A DNA stretch of 64,000 nucleotides from Candidatus Melainabacteria bacterium (lineage in GTDB: Bacteria > Cyanobacteriota > Vampirovibrionia > Obscuribacterales > Obscuribacteraceae). Under the pieces are notes generated by a model. The model was not told the DNA's origin, did not search any database, and saw only the letters and a list, made by a program, of their open reading frames with translations. Positions 15,238 to 23,552 of the stretch are shown one piece after another. The translations under genes and the position numbers were made by a program. The stretch is taken from NCBI GenBank assembly GCA_016699165.1, contig CP064963.1, forward strand, positions 3,038,001 through 3,102,000. Direction: 5' to 3'. Position 1 is the stretch's first letter. Every line of letters starts with the position of its first letter.

Positions 15238-16266
15238 TTAAGGCATATGTTTGAGTAGCCAGAGAATTTTTTCTTTCACTCTTTTTCTGTGGGCCGAGTT
15301 ACTGGAAGTGTCTCCGGTTTTGTCGTAATGGGCTACAAAGTCGTCGTATGCAATTTTGAACATTTCATCGTTTGAATAACGCGGCTTCCAGCCTAGTTCT
15401 AAAAGCGGATTCATGTCGAAATAAAAGTCTTCCGAGTAAGTCAAATAGTGCCAGGGTGCAAGAGGGCTTAAGCCAAGAACGTCTAACCATGCTAGTCCTT
15501 GCATGGTTAGGTTTTTGGGCAAATGTCTGATTTTGGATTTGCTTCCGGCATGATTTATAAGATTGCCTAATGTTTTTTCCAGCGTGTCAAAGCGGTCTGT
15601 GCCTACGTTGTAGAAACCTGGCCTTTTCTTTTCACACAAGAACATATAACAATCGATTAAATCGTCACCGTGTAAAAATTGAATCTTATTTTTGCCGTCG
15701 CCAATGACATAGATGTTGCGATTTTCGCTGATCCACTCGAATAGTATTTGAAAAATTCCAAGTCTTCCCACGCCAACCATGGTACGAGGACGCACCACTA
15801 GTAGTGGCATGCCTGATTGATCCGAAACTTCTTTTGCTACAATTTCAGCGCCCAATTTGCTTATGCCATACTCTTCTACAGGTTCGAGTGGTTTGGCGTT
15901 GCTTACTGGCGAACTGCTGGGACAACCAAAAACAGTAGACGAACTGGTGTGGACAAAATAGCTGACATTGGCTCTAGCGGCTTCTTCTGCCACTATGCGC
16001 GTTCCTTCTACGTTTACTTCGTGAAAAAGTTTTCCTGCTTTAGTGAGGGGTACAAGTGCCGCGGAATGATGAACGACATCTACGCCTTTTATGGCACGAC
16101 GAACTAAGTCGCGGTCGAGTATGCTGCCAAGCACAAATTCAATATTTTTATTGCGATCCGGCGGCTCCCAAATATCCAGCGAAACAACTGAATCTCCGCG
16201 TTTGACAAGGCTTTCAACGATTAGACTTCCAAGAAATCCGGACCCGCCTGTAATCAAATGCTTCAT
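15238..16266 (-). CDS. NAD-dependent epimerase/3-beta-HSD-like SDR
   Basis: 342 residues. The Rossmann motif is TGGSGFLGSLIVESL (7-21), followed by VVSLDIWEPPD, HHSAALVP and the active-site YGISKLGAEIVAKE. The C-terminal part (FYFDMNPLLELGWKPRYS) is like sterol/nucleotide-sugar dehydrogenases. It is related to the SDR at 8703-9725 but is clearly a different subgroup. It is transcribed divergently from the homoserine kinase-like gene, with only 34 nt between the starts, and ends 5 nt from the TPR-collagen gene. The substrate cannot be told from the sequence. Confidence 0.85.
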   Translation of the reverse strand: MKHLITGGSGFLGSLIVESLVKRGDSVVSLDIWEPPDRNKNIEFVLGSILDRDLVRRAIKGVDVVHHSAALVPLTKAGKLFHEVNVEGTRIVAEEAARANVSYFVHTSSSTVFGCPSSSPVSNAKPLEPVEEYGISKLGAEIVAKEVSDQSGMPLLVVRPRTMVGVGRLGIFQILFEWISENRNIYVIGDGKNKIQFLHGDDLIDCYMFLCEKKRPGFYNVGTDRFDTLEKTLGNLINHAGSKSKIRHLPKNLTMQGLAWLDVLGLSPLAPWHYLTYSEDFYFDMNPLLELGWKPRYSNDEMFKIAYDDFVAHYDKTGDTSSNSAHRKRVKEKILWLLKHMP

Positions 16267-16300
16267 CGAAAAATTTTGCCTTTTATAGAGATAGCTTTAT

Positions 16301-17296
16301 GTGATATCGTGTTTTTCTATGGGATTAGAAGATATCTTATCAGGCAAAGACGCAGGCGAAATGTTTTCGCTCATGATTCCTGGCAGCACCTGCAATTTGG
16401 GACCGGGTCTCGATACCATCGGTCTGGCTCTTGAGATTCAAAACACCATGACTTTTCAACTGGTAGAACCAGGTCAAGAAAGTGATCGTCCTGTGATCAA
16501 ATTGCAAGGCGAGGTTGCCAATCAGAGCTTGCCTGAGCATCAAAATTATTTGATCGAAACAATCATCAATAAAATTTGGCAGAACGACAATAAATTATTC
16601 AGACGTTTGCAAGTCACTATCAGATCCGATGTTCCACTTGGTAGCGGATTGGGCAATCGCACTGCCACCATAATTGGTGCGCTCTGGGCGTACAATTTGT
16701 TGAAAGATAGCATCCCAACTGCAGCCACACTTCTAGCCGAAGGTTGTGCGGTAGAAGGACACCCGGAATCGCTTGCGGCAAGCCTTTATGGCGGTCTTGC
16801 TGTTTGTACCCCTTCAATCGATGGCAGTCGTATCGTAACTCAAAGTGTCAAATGGCCTGATGAATGGCGGATTGTGGCCATTATTCCCAAATACACTCTA
16901 GTGACCAAAAACATGCGCGACATTTTGCCCAAGCAAGTATCGATGGAAGATGCCATCGCCAACATGCAACGAGTGGCATATCTGGTAGCGGCTGTCAGTC
17001 GCGTGGACGAGTCGGCCATGAAAGAATCTTTGTACGACCGTTTGCACGAGCCATATCGAGAACAATTCGTACCTGAACTTGCAAAAATCAGGCAAGAACT
17101 GGCGAATGAACCTATTCTCGGCTGTGCTTTAAGTGGTGCAGGTTCGTCGAGCGTCGTTTTTGTGCATAAGCGAAATGAACACCAGGTTCTGGAGCGTTTG
17201 GAGCACTGGTCGAAGAAAGAAGAAAGCATTTACAAAATCATGAGTCTTCGCGCAGCTGCCGAAGGTGTCAAAGAAGTTGAGTGTCTCATAGGCTGA
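16301..17296 (+). CDS. thrB: Homoserine kinase-like GHMP kinase
   Basis: The longest frame starts at GTG 16301 (331 residues). Similarity to the GHMP family begins at MFSLMIPGSTCNLGPGLDT, so the ATG at 16361 (311 residues) is also possible; neither has a strong ribosome site. The family order is SxCNLGPG, the ATP loop VPLGSGLGNRTATIIGAL, EGHPESLAASLYGGL, DILPKQVSMEDAIANMQRVA and the C-terminal GCALSGAGSSSVVF. The ATP loop has GLGNRTA where many members have GLGSSAA. The enzyme would phosphorylate homoserine in threonine synthesis. No other thr gene is adjacent, so the substrate is not confirmed. Confidence 0.8.
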   Translation: MISCFSMGLEDILSGKDAGEMFSLMIPGSTCNLGPGLDTIGLALEIQNTMTFQLVEPGQESDRPVIKLQGEVANQSLPEHQNYLIETIINKIWQNDNKLFRRLQVTIRSDVPLGSGLGNRTATIIGALWAYNLLKDSIPTAATLLAEGCAVEGHPESLAASLYGGLAVCTPSIDGSRIVTQSVKWPDEWRIVAIIPKYTLVTKNMRDILPKQVSMEDAIANMQRVAYLVAAVSRVDESAMKESLYDRLHEPYREQFVPELAKIRQELANEPILGCALSGAGSSSVVFVHKRNEHQVLERLEHWSKKEESIYKIMSLRAAAEGVKEVECLIG

Positions 17297-17532
17297 GACT
17301 TTTGCGTTTTATTATAGAAATGCCATAAAAAGCTGGCCCAGCTCTGCCAATCGCTAGCTTATTAGCAGCCTTTAAGAATGGCTTATATAGAGCCTTTATG
17401 AGTGTGATCTTAGAGGGCTTCTATCATGGGCTGTTGTGATTACATGCCTTTAAGTACTAGTTTCAAAGGTACATTTCCTCTCTCTCAATTCTGGGTACAA
17501 ACACTCAGCTTTTTAAATCTATTCAACTAACC
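17297..17532. other. Gap between thrB-like gene and M28 leader
   Basis: This 236-nt AT-rich stretch has no coding potential. Small inverted repeats occur (AGCTGGCCCAGCT near 17331), but I see no convincing terminator or tRNA. Confidence 0.5.
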
Positions 17533-17577
17533 AGGCGCCAAAGCTTCTTTCTCAATGAAAGACGTTGTTTTGCGCCT
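17533..17577 (+). promoter_or_regulatory. Structured 5' leader hairpin before M28 peptidase
   Basis: AGGCGC (17533-17538) pairs perfectly with GCGCCT (17572-17577), extended by CAAA with TTTTG. An inner stem TCTTTC/GAAAGA (17546-17551 with 17557-17562) closes on a 5-nt loop. It ends 4 nt before the AAGGAGA ribosome site, so it could affect translation or mRNA stability of the peptidase. Confidence 0.45.
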
Positions 17578-17594
17578 CAACTAAGGAGATCAAC

Positions 17595-18794
17595 ATGTTT
17601 GATTCACTGACTCCGGGCAACTTTGCGTTGTTCGGACTATCGTTCCTCGCCTTCACGCTGCTCATCATCTTCGTTGGCGCAAGTATCAGTCGCAAACAGC
17701 GCCAGGATGCCGAATCCAAGACGGATGGTCACAGCCACGACGAGGACTTCGACCAGGCTCTCGACGAGTTCGACCCTGACCACAACGGTCACGTTCACTC
17801 GCACAACTGCAAGTACGACCAGGAAGAACAGCGTCGCACCGCGGCTCTGCCCCGTCCCCTCATCCCGGTCGACAATCTGCCGGCGCCCAATCCGCGCGTC
17901 CAGGCTGCTCTCGACAAGGTGAGCCTCACCGACATGCAGACGATGCTTTCGCACCTCACCGGTGACAAGCCCTACGTCTTGAACGGTGAGACCAAGACCA
18001 TGGTCACCCGCAACTCGCACACTGATGGCATCGGCGAAGCGGCCAAGTACATGATCGCGTCCTACCAGACCGCCGGCATCACCGCCGAGCTGTGGCCCTA
18101 CACGGTCCGCGGCAATCAGTACAACAACGTTCGCTACATCATCCCGGGCAAGAAGAACCCCAACAAGGTTCTCGTGCTCGGCGCCCACCTCGACTCCACC
18201 GCCGGCGCTCCCTGGAAAAAGGAAGCCAAGGCACCGGGTGCCGAAGATGACGGCTCTGGCACCACCGCACTCTACAACGCGGCGCTTGCAATCGTCGCCC
18301 TCGGCGGTCTCGACTGCACTGTTCACATCGTCCACTTCACGGGCGAGGAGCAGGGTCTGTGGGGCAGCTACGCCTACGCCGACTGGCTTTCCCGCGAGGT
18401 GAAAGCCAAGGGTCTGACCGTTATCGGCATGATCGAGATGGACATGGTCGGGTACTGCCCGAACCCTGCTCACCGTCTCGACGTGCACGACGAGGTCGAC
18501 CGCAACGGTTCGCACGCGATCACCATCGCGTTCTTCCAGCAGATTGCGCGCTACAAGCTCAATCTCAACCCCTTCGACACTCACAACCTGAGCGTCAAGG
18601 ATCGCAGCGACCATGCGGGCTTCCTCGACAAGAAGTGGCCGGCGGTTCTCCTCTCCGAGGAGTTCACCGACACGGCATTCTACCCGCACTATCACACCAC
18701 GCGCGACACGATCGACAAGATCAACTTCCCGTACCTGCGTGAAGTGACGCGCGCGGTCATCGCCGTTTCGTGCGAGATGGGCGGTCTGAGCTAG
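17595..18794 (+). CDS. Membrane-anchored M28 family zinc aminopeptidase with His-rich linker
   Basis: 399 residues from the ATG at 17595, chosen because AAGGAGATCAAC directly precedes it; the longer frame from 17565 is not needed. Residues 10-30 are a membrane helix. Residues 44-75 form an acidic/His linker (DGHSHDEDFD and DPDHNGHVHSHNC) that may bind metal. The M28 domain carries the ligand series GAHLDS (His198), AEDDGSG (Asp218), FTGEEQG (Glu251, Glu252), EMDMVG (Asp283) and HYHTTRDT (His about 373), as in cocatalytic di-zinc aminopeptidases. The gene has very high third-position GC compared with flanks, consistent with strong expression or transfer. A hairpin terminator follows. Confidence 0.92.
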   Translation: MFDSLTPGNFALFGLSFLAFTLLIIFVGASISRKQRQDAESKTDGHSHDEDFDQALDEFDPDHNGHVHSHNCKYDQEEQRRTAALPRPLIPVDNLPAPNPRVQAALDKVSLTDMQTMLSHLTGDKPYVLNGETKTMVTRNSHTDGIGEAAKYMIASYQTAGITAELWPYTVRGNQYNNVRYIIPGKKNPNKVLVLGAHLDSTAGAPWKKEAKAPGAEDDGSGTTALYNAALAIVALGGLDCTVHIVHFTGEEQGLWGSYAYADWLSREVKAKGLTVIGMIEMDMVGYCPNPAHRLDVHDEVDRNGSHAITIAFFQQIARYKLNLNPFDTHNLSVKDRSDHAGFLDKKWPAVLLSEEFTDTAFYPHYHTTRDTIDKINFPYLREVTRAVIAVSCEMGGLS

Positions 18795-18827
18795 AAATAG
18801 CTCAGTCGTCTATCTGGCTGATCTGAA

Positions 18828-18869
18828 CAGGGGCGGGTGTTTTTGCAATAGCATTTGCATCCGTCCCTG
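18828..18869 (+). terminator. Probable terminator of the M28 gene
   Basis: CAGGGGCGGGTG pairs with CATCCGTCCCTG, with a G-U wobble and one unpaired G, around an 18-nt loop; the tail CCTTAATTCTC is only weakly T-rich. A second small stem with a GAAA tetraloop (18788-18803) overlaps the stop codon. Confidence 0.55.
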
Positions 18870-18914
18870 CCTTAATTCTCTTCACGGTAGTAGCAATAAA
18901 AAGTTTCAACTGCA

Positions 18915-19292
18915 ATGAAGCCAAGAACACAAGGCACTCTAGCCAGTATTGCCATCAGTATCGCTATTGGTGGATTCATCGGCTGGACAATTTTTCCCGA
19001 AATGTGGTTGCGCCTTCTCTTCGTCGCCTATTTCGCAATGCTCGGTTTGGGCACTGGTCTAGTGATAAGCTGGGACAAAGTTGAAGGTGTGACGCAAGAT
19101 TACTTCAGTTACGTCTTCTACGGCAGCCTCTCTTTTGCGGTGCTTGATGTGGTGCTTCTCGCCTATAAGCGGGGATTCCCACCTAAAGCCAGTCCCGCCT
19201 TTCTCATCATGCTCTTTGCCTTTGGTGCCGTGCAAGGACTTGCGTATAGATTCGCAGCCGTGCGTGCACAAAGGCGCATATCTACAACTTGA
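18915..19292 (+). CDS. Small four-helix membrane protein
   Basis: 125 residues with about four hydrophobic segments: IAISIAIGGFIGWTIF, LLFVAYFAMLGLGTGLVISW, FYGSLSFAVLDVVLLAY and FLIMLFAFGAVQGLAY. It ends in a basic tail RAQRRISTT. It is the first of three tandem small membrane genes of nearly equal length (125, 124, 131 residues), spaced 10 nt apart. I do not recognise the family. Shared layout suggests that the three came from duplication or form one complex. Confidence 0.8.
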   Translation: MKPRTQGTLASIAISIAIGGFIGWTIFPEMWLRLLFVAYFAMLGLGTGLVISWDKVEGVTQDYFSYVFYGSLSFAVLDVVLLAYKRGFPPKASPAFLIMLFAFGAVQGLAYRFAAVRAQRRISTT

Positions 19293-19302
19293 GAGTGTAG
19301 CC

Positions 19303-19677
19303 ATGAAACACAGACTGTGCGTCGCTTTGATTAGCGTCGCATTCGGAGCCTTCATGGGCTTCGTCTATGGTCATCAGCTGATTGACGTGCCGCAAGGTGC
19401 GCCATCGCCCCTGGTGGCTGCAGGTTTGGTTAGTGCTCTGGCTAACGGACTGCTTTCATTGTTTGCGACTCTGGTCATCTTCATCCGCGATTGCGACATG
19501 ACCGAATCGCAATTCAGTTTTGGTAGAACGGGAGCTCTGGCTTACCTTCTGGGCGCGCTCGTTTTTCTTATGAGCGGATTCTTTTTCGCGAAAATGACTT
19601 ACTTCCTTCTCGCGTTCTCGCTGTTGCTTGGTTTCGCCCATGGGCTTGCCGCGTGGCAGCTCAAACACAACATCTGA
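19303..19677 (+). CDS. Small four-helix membrane protein
   Basis: 124 residues from the ATG at 19303, preceded by GAGAGTGTAGCC; the longer frame from 19135 overlaps the preceding gene and is not needed. Hydrophobic segments are VALISVAFGAFMGFVYG, PLVAAGLVSALANGLLSLF, LAYLLGALVFLMSGFFF and YFLLAFSLLLGFAHGLAAW. It lies 10 nt after the preceding membrane gene, and its stop overlaps the ribosome site of the following one. Unrecognised family. Confidence 0.82.
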   Translation: MKHRLCVALISVAFGAFMGFVYGHQLIDVPQGAPSPLVAAGLVSALANGLLSLFATLVIFIRDCDMTESQFSFGRTGALAYLLGALVFLMSGFFFAKMTYFLLAFSLLLGFAHGLAAWQLKHNI

Positions 19678-19687
19678 GGAGGCCACG

Positions 19688-20083
19688 ATGAGTGAAAAAT
19701 CTTTTGGCATTCTCGTGAGTGCCGGTTGGGGAATCCTTCTGGGCTTTCTGGTCTGTTACGTATTGCTCGGAAATGGAAGCAAGATGGACTACTTAGAGCC
19801 AGCTCGCATCTTCATTTCCCTGGCAGGTTCGTTCTTCTTCGGCTTGGCTGGTCTGGCTTCGGGAGTGCTTTGCGCACTGTTGAAGCACAAGATCGGCTCA
19901 AGCGCGATCGGACACATTCTGGTTGGTGGCATACCGGCCGGCGTGACCATGGCGTTGCTGTGGAACCAGCTTGATATGGGCGATTTCGGATTCGAAGCCT
20001 GGATCTTCCTGGGAGCCATCTGTGCTCTCAACGGTCTGGTTTTCCGCTCTACCTGTCGCTTTCACGAGCGTCATCTGAGATAA
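19688..20083 (+). CDS. Small four-helix membrane protein
   Basis: 131 residues from the ATG at 19688, with GAGGAGG 7 nt upstream overlapping the stop of the preceding gene, so the two are coupled. Four hydrophobic stretches: ILVSAGWGILLGFLVCYVLL, IFISLAGSFFFGLAGLASGV, IGHILVGGIPAGVTMALLW and AWIFLGAICALNGLVF. It ends CRFHERHLR. It closes the three-gene set and is followed by a terminator. Unrecognised family. Confidence 0.82.
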   Translation: MSEKSFGILVSAGWGILLGFLVCYVLLGNGSKMDYLEPARIFISLAGSFFFGLAGLASGVLCALLKHKIGSSAIGHILVGGIPAGVTMALLWNQLDMGDFGFEAWIFLGAICALNGLVFRSTCRFHERHLR

Positions 20084-20089
20084 GAGTAG

Positions 20090-20139
20090 CCGGGGGCGCT
20101 GTCTTTATGTTCGCAAGAACATGAGACAGCGTTTCCCGG
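20090..20139 (+). terminator. Terminator of the three small membrane genes
   Basis: CCGGG/CCCGG outer arms and an inner stem (CGCTGTCT with AGACAGCG, then TGTTC/GAACA around GCAA) followed by TTATTTCTTTT. It begins 7 nt after the last stop. Confidence 0.85.
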
Positions 20140-20259
20140 TTATTTCTTTTCTTCTTCTTGTTCTACTAAATCAAATAGTATCACTGATATTTCTCCAAGT
20201 TGGTAATTCCGCTAAATTCCATTGAGATTTGAATCCGTTTCGAAACCGAAAAATGAAAT

Positions 20260-20311
20260 TATGCTGTGGGCAGCATAAAAAGCACCCCTAAAATATGCTG
20301 TGGGCAGCATA
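20260..20311. repeat. Two identical 18-bp inverted-repeat elements in a convergent gap
   Basis: TATGCTGTGGGCAGCATA occurs at 20260-20277 and again at 20294-20311 in the same orientation, 34 bp apart. Each has 7-bp arms around TGGG. They lie between two terminators of convergent genes, so they are not obviously promoter-associated. The rest of the gap 20140-20419 shows nothing else. Confidence 0.75.
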
Positions 20312-20419
20312 TTCTCATAATTCGTGCCCGGAAACGCCCAAAATAGAAGTTTCAACTCGGAATTTCTACCTTTTGGAATAGTACTATACCATGTAGTCCT
20401 CTGGGGCGAAAAAACGAAA

Positions 20420-20454
20420 CAAGAAAGAGCGCAGAATAATGCGCATCTTTCTTG
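20420..20454 (-). terminator. Terminator of the gene at 20500-21114
   Basis: On the minus strand CAAGAAAGATGCGCA pairs with TGCGCTCTTTCTTG (one bulged base) around a short loop and is followed by TTTCGTTTTTTCG. It is 45 nt after the stop codon. Confidence 0.8.
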
Positions 20455-20499
20455 TTCCGAATCATTAGTCGATCAACTCGATGTTGACCGGACCTTGGT

Positions 20500-21114
20500 T
20501 CATGCCGAGCCCTGATTCAAAGCCTGGTTGACCTGTGCGACGATGTCGAGCCCACGGTTGTAGTGGTTGACATGGTCAGCGCGAGTGATGATGCGTGAGG
20601 GTCCGCCGTAGTTGACGGGAAGGACCAGGTGGCAGCACGCCTCAAGAATGAGAATGTGCAATTCCTCGTCGCCCGGCTTTTGAGCCGAGAGCTTGAGAAA
20701 AGTCTCAAGAATTGAGTCCCAGAGCATCTTCCATGCCACGTCGGTTGCCGGAGCTTTGAAATCGGCTATCGAAGTGGAGGTTGATAGAGCTGAGATGTGG
20801 GCGTCGGCTTCATTGACGAGGTCGATTCCCTGTTGGTAGCGACGAATATAATCGCCAAGACCGACGATACGCAAGGGACCAGAGGAGTTGCGGGGCAACA
20901 CCTGCCTTGTGGCAGCATCCATCACCATTTCGTGGGCGACGGAATCGGTCGGAGCTTTGGCCGAGGCTCGTTTGGCGACCGCAAGCAGAGAGCTGTAAAA
21001 CTCTTTCCACTTCTTGTCGTGAGCCTTTCGCGCATTCGCTCGCTTCTTGTCGAGATGAAGCAAAACGAGGACGAGAACGATAACGGCGCTTAGTCCGATG
21101 ACTGCGGTGTACAT
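20500..21114 (-). CDS. Membrane-anchored protein with internal duplication
   Basis: 204 residues. Residues 3-20 are a membrane helix, then a basic segment (KKRANARKAHDKK). The rest consists of two repeats of about 80 residues. The units share VMDAATRQVLPRNSSGPLRI with LEACCHLVLPVNYGGPSRI, then YIRRYQQGIDLVNEA with HVNHYNRGLDIVAQV. So a helical module with a conserved LPxNxxGPxRI turn has been duplicated. I do not recognise the family. It is followed downstream by its own terminator, and the same-strand gene at 21175 lies 60 nt upstream of its start. Confidence 0.85.
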   Translation of the reverse strand: MYTAVIGLSAVIVLVLVLLHLDKKRANARKAHDKKWKEFYSSLLAVAKRASAKAPTDSVAHEMVMDAATRQVLPRNSSGPLRIVGLGDYIRRYQQGIDLVNEADAHISALSTSTSIADFKAPATDVAWKMLWDSILETFLKLSAQKPGDEELHILILEACCHLVLPVNYGGPSRIITRADHVNHYNRGLDIVAQVNQALNQGSA

Positions 21115-21174
21115 AATTTTTTCCTTGCAGTTAGCTGTTCTTAGTTTTGTGGTTTGTCCAAACGAGGTTGGGGA

Positions 21175-21480
21175 CTACTTCTTGTCCTTGCTCGAATCTT
21201 TCTTGGGATTCACGCCCAGGAGCCACGCCAGGAGGTAGATGGCGATGGCGCCGAAGATGAAGAGGAAGACGCCGGCGACGATGAAGGTGATGAAGAAGGT
21301 CCAGACAGCGCCTGTGACGCCGAGGAACCAGGCTTGACCTTCGGGGGTTCCAGCAAGCACGGCAATTGCGTGAGTGGAAATCGCAGACGAAATGCCCATG
21401 GCAAGCGAGATGAGAAAATCGATGCCTAGGACCCATTTGACGAAAGTGCGAAGCGGGTCATTTTTCTTGGTTTCGCTCAT
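21175..21480 (-). CDS. Small two-helix membrane protein
   Basis: 101 residues. Two long hydrophobic segments (about 13-45, FVKWVLGIDFLISLAMGIS onward, and about 50-88, FLGVTGAVWTFFITFIVAGV then LFIFGAIAIYLLAWLLG) and a very basic tail KKDSSKDKK. It lies 60 nt upstream of the duplicated anchored protein in the same direction and may be cotranscribed. Unrecognised family. Confidence 0.78.
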   Translation of the reverse strand: MSETKKNDPLRTFVKWVLGIDFLISLAMGISSAISTHAIAVLAGTPEGQAWFLGVTGAVWTFFITFIVAGVFLFIFGAIAIYLLAWLLGVNPKKDSSKDKK

Positions 21481-22006
21481 TTTGAACTCCTGTTCTTAGT
21501 TGAGCGGCAAAACATACCAGCACTAAATGTGGTGGCGTGAAAGCTTTTTGTTGACAGCTGTTTTTTGTGAGAACTTAAGAGAGTGGAAGAGATAAAGGGG
21601 CTAAACTCTAGTTCTGTACATAGTCATAATTCAATCTTTGAGATTTAAATCTGTTCAGAGATCTCTTTTTGATCTTCGCTCAGCTAGTGCATCTTGGCAA
21701 GTATTTTGAAGCAAGGATGTCATGTTTTACTAGCTTAGCGATAAGTATCAAGTTCCTGAAATAAGCATTTACAAGCTCTTAATAAGCGTTCTCTAAACTA
21801 AGGCTTCCAACTTGTATTGAGCCTGGAGTCTTGAACTTGCTAGTTTGAATTTCTTCAGATCTCTTTTTTGTTAGACTCTTAATTCGCGCAAACACTCGAC
21901 TCAATTCCGTCACGACTAAGAATTTCTTTCGATCTTCGATCGTCGTCGTGAATCGCATGTTTGCACTCTTATCTTCATCCCAAACTACTAACAAAAGGAG
22001 AGTTCA
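21481..22006. other. Divergent intergenic region
   Basis: 526 nt between a minus-strand membrane gene and the S41 protease gene. It is AT-rich and must hold the two divergent promoters. Related segments AGATCTCTTTTTGATCTTCG (near 21659) and AGATCTCTTTTTTGTTAGAC (near 21859) form a loose direct repeat. A 71-residue reverse frame here (21779-21994) has no family features. No RNA gene is seen. AAAGGAGAG precedes the protease start. Confidence 0.5.
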
Positions 22007-23353
22007 ATGAAACTCCTTAAGTATTTACGGGGGGATAGAAGCTTCAGTCACGTTCTCAGCGTCGTTTTTGTCGCAATTTTCATGCTGGCAATCGGCTCGG
22101 TGCCTGGGAGCACTCAATCCGGTCCCTTCAATGGTCGTGCACTTTACCAAGAGGCTTTCGACCACATCGCAAACGAGCACATCGGTCTTCTGGAAATGAC
22201 TCCTGCTGAGCGTCAAGCCTGGCTTTCCGAATGGAAGGAAAAATTCAAAGGCACTGGCAAGCTTGATACCGAAAGTGGTGCCGACGATGCCGTCGTCCAG
22301 ATGATGAAAAGTCTGAAATTCAGGAACGACAGCTATTCGATGCCAACTGAATGGTCTCAGCGTACGCAAGATCGCAAAGCAGAGTTCGGCGGTATTGGCG
22401 TCAATTTGCAAATCGATGGTGCTGAAAGCGTCACCGATGCAAACCCTATGTTCATCCCTCTGGCTCCGCGCAAAGACAGTCCTGCAGCCAAAGTGGGACT
22501 GCTCAAGGGCGATATCATTCTTTCTGTCAACCGCAAATCACTGACCGGCAAAACTACGAGTGATGCCGTTTCGATCATTCGTGGAGCTATCGGCACACCA
22601 GTGCATTTGACCATCAAGCGCAAGCTAGCCAATGGCAATTTCTTTATCTTCAATCAGCGTCTGGTGCGGGCTTCGATCCCCATCGATCAGGTTGAAGAGC
22701 GCGACCTTGGTGATGGCGTGTATCAAGTCAAAATCAACACGTTCGCATACAACCGCTTCAAAAGCGATGTTTCAAATGCCCTCACTCGTGCATCTTCGCA
22801 CCAGGCGTTGATTCTCAATCTGCGCGGAAACCTGGGCGGCGACAAAGACAACGCCATGCGCTTGCTCGAATGGCTCGTGCCTGAAGGTGTCATTTACGTC
22901 GAGACTTCTCGCGAGAATGACGTGCTCAAGACGGAGACCATCTCACTTTCTGCCACCGAAAAAATTGTCACCACAACCTGGTCGGACAATCGCCCTGCAA
23001 GCATCAACCGCTATGGTAGAGCTAAGCTCATCATTGGAGCGACGATGAAGATTGTGGTGTTGCAAAACGGAAACAGCGCAAGCGCTTCCGAAATCACAAT
23101 TGGTGGTTTGAAGGGAACCGGGAGAGCCTCGCTTCTCATCGGCACGCGCTCTTATGGTAAAGGTCACGGACAGAACGTCTGGAATCTGAGCTTTGGTCGC
23201 GGTCTCATTATTGTGAACTTCCGCTTCAAGCCGGGCAACATCACCATGGATGGTACCGGTATCGATCCAGACGTGGTGGACCAACAAACCGAGGTGGAAA
23301 AATATCTCGACTTCGCCAAACAAAAGGCGCTGGATCTGCTCAAGCAGCCTTAA
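22007..23353 (+). CDS. S41 family C-terminal processing peptidase with PDZ domain
   Basis: 448 residues. An N-terminal helix (about 15-33) serves as signal or anchor. A helical pre-domain precedes a PDZ domain at about 125-225 (GGIGVNLQIDGA, SPAAKVGLLKGDIILSVNRK). The S41 protease domain follows: LRGNLGGDKDNAM, the catalytic Ser in QNGNSASASEI and the catalytic Lys in RSYGKGHGQN. Members degrade or process envelope proteins near the C-terminus. AAAGGAGAGTTCA precedes the ATG. Codons are C/G-ending as in neighbouring genes. A hairpin terminator follows. Confidence 0.93.
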   Translation: MKLLKYLRGDRSFSHVLSVVFVAIFMLAIGSVPGSTQSGPFNGRALYQEAFDHIANEHIGLLEMTPAERQAWLSEWKEKFKGTGKLDTESGADDAVVQMMKSLKFRNDSYSMPTEWSQRTQDRKAEFGGIGVNLQIDGAESVTDANPMFIPLAPRKDSPAAKVGLLKGDIILSVNRKSLTGKTTSDAVSIIRGAIGTPVHLTIKRKLANGNFFIFNQRLVRASIPIDQVEERDLGDGVYQVKINTFAYNRFKSDVSNALTRASSHQALILNLRGNLGGDKDNAMRLLEWLVPEGVIYVETSRENDVLKTETISLSATEKIVTTTWSDNRPASINRYGRAKLIIGATMKIVVLQNGNSASASEITIGGLKGTGRASLLIGTRSYGKGHGQNVWNLSFGRGLIIVNFRFKPGNITMDGTGIDPDVVDQQTEVEKYLDFAKQKALDLLKQP

Positions 23354-23374
23354 TTCAGACACGAATCTGCGACT

Positions 23375-23407
23375 CGGGTCGGTATTGGTTTTACCAGTAT
23401 CGACCCG
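23375..23407 (+). terminator. Terminator of the S41 protease gene
   Basis: CGGGTCG pairs with CGACCCG, with inner pairing around TTTT, followed by GTTGTCTTTCGTTCTC. It starts 21 nt after the stop. Confidence 0.75.
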
Positions 23408-23489
23408 GTTGTCTTTCGTTCTCTTCAAGCATTTGTTTTACTAGGTTGCGTAGTAAGCTGGGCAAGAAAAAGTAAATCGAAAAAGATAA

Positions 23490-23526
23490 GTGAAAGGCAT
23501 CGAGCTTTGAGCCCGGTGCCTTTCAC
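23490..23526 (-). terminator. Terminator of the NMNAT-like/methyltransferase gene
   Basis: A perfect 10-bp stem GTGAAAGGCA/TGCCTTTCAC with further inner pairing. On the minus strand it is followed by CTTATCTTTTTCG. It starts 27 nt after the stop codon. Confidence 0.8.
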
Positions 23527-23552
23527 GAGATTGGAAGTCGATGTAGCTTATG

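Noticed and set aside
17637..18695. 352-residue reverse frame across the M28 gene
   Set aside because: A by-product of high GC3 in the M28 gene; its Val/Glu/Asp-rich translation has no domain.
20260..20311. CRISPR-like array
   Set aside because: Only two units of 18 bp with one 16-bp spacer, no cas genes; better described as twin inverted-repeat elements.
21779..21994. 71-residue reverse frame in the gap before the S41 gene
   Set aside because: No ribosome site, no family, and it lies in the leader region of the protease gene.
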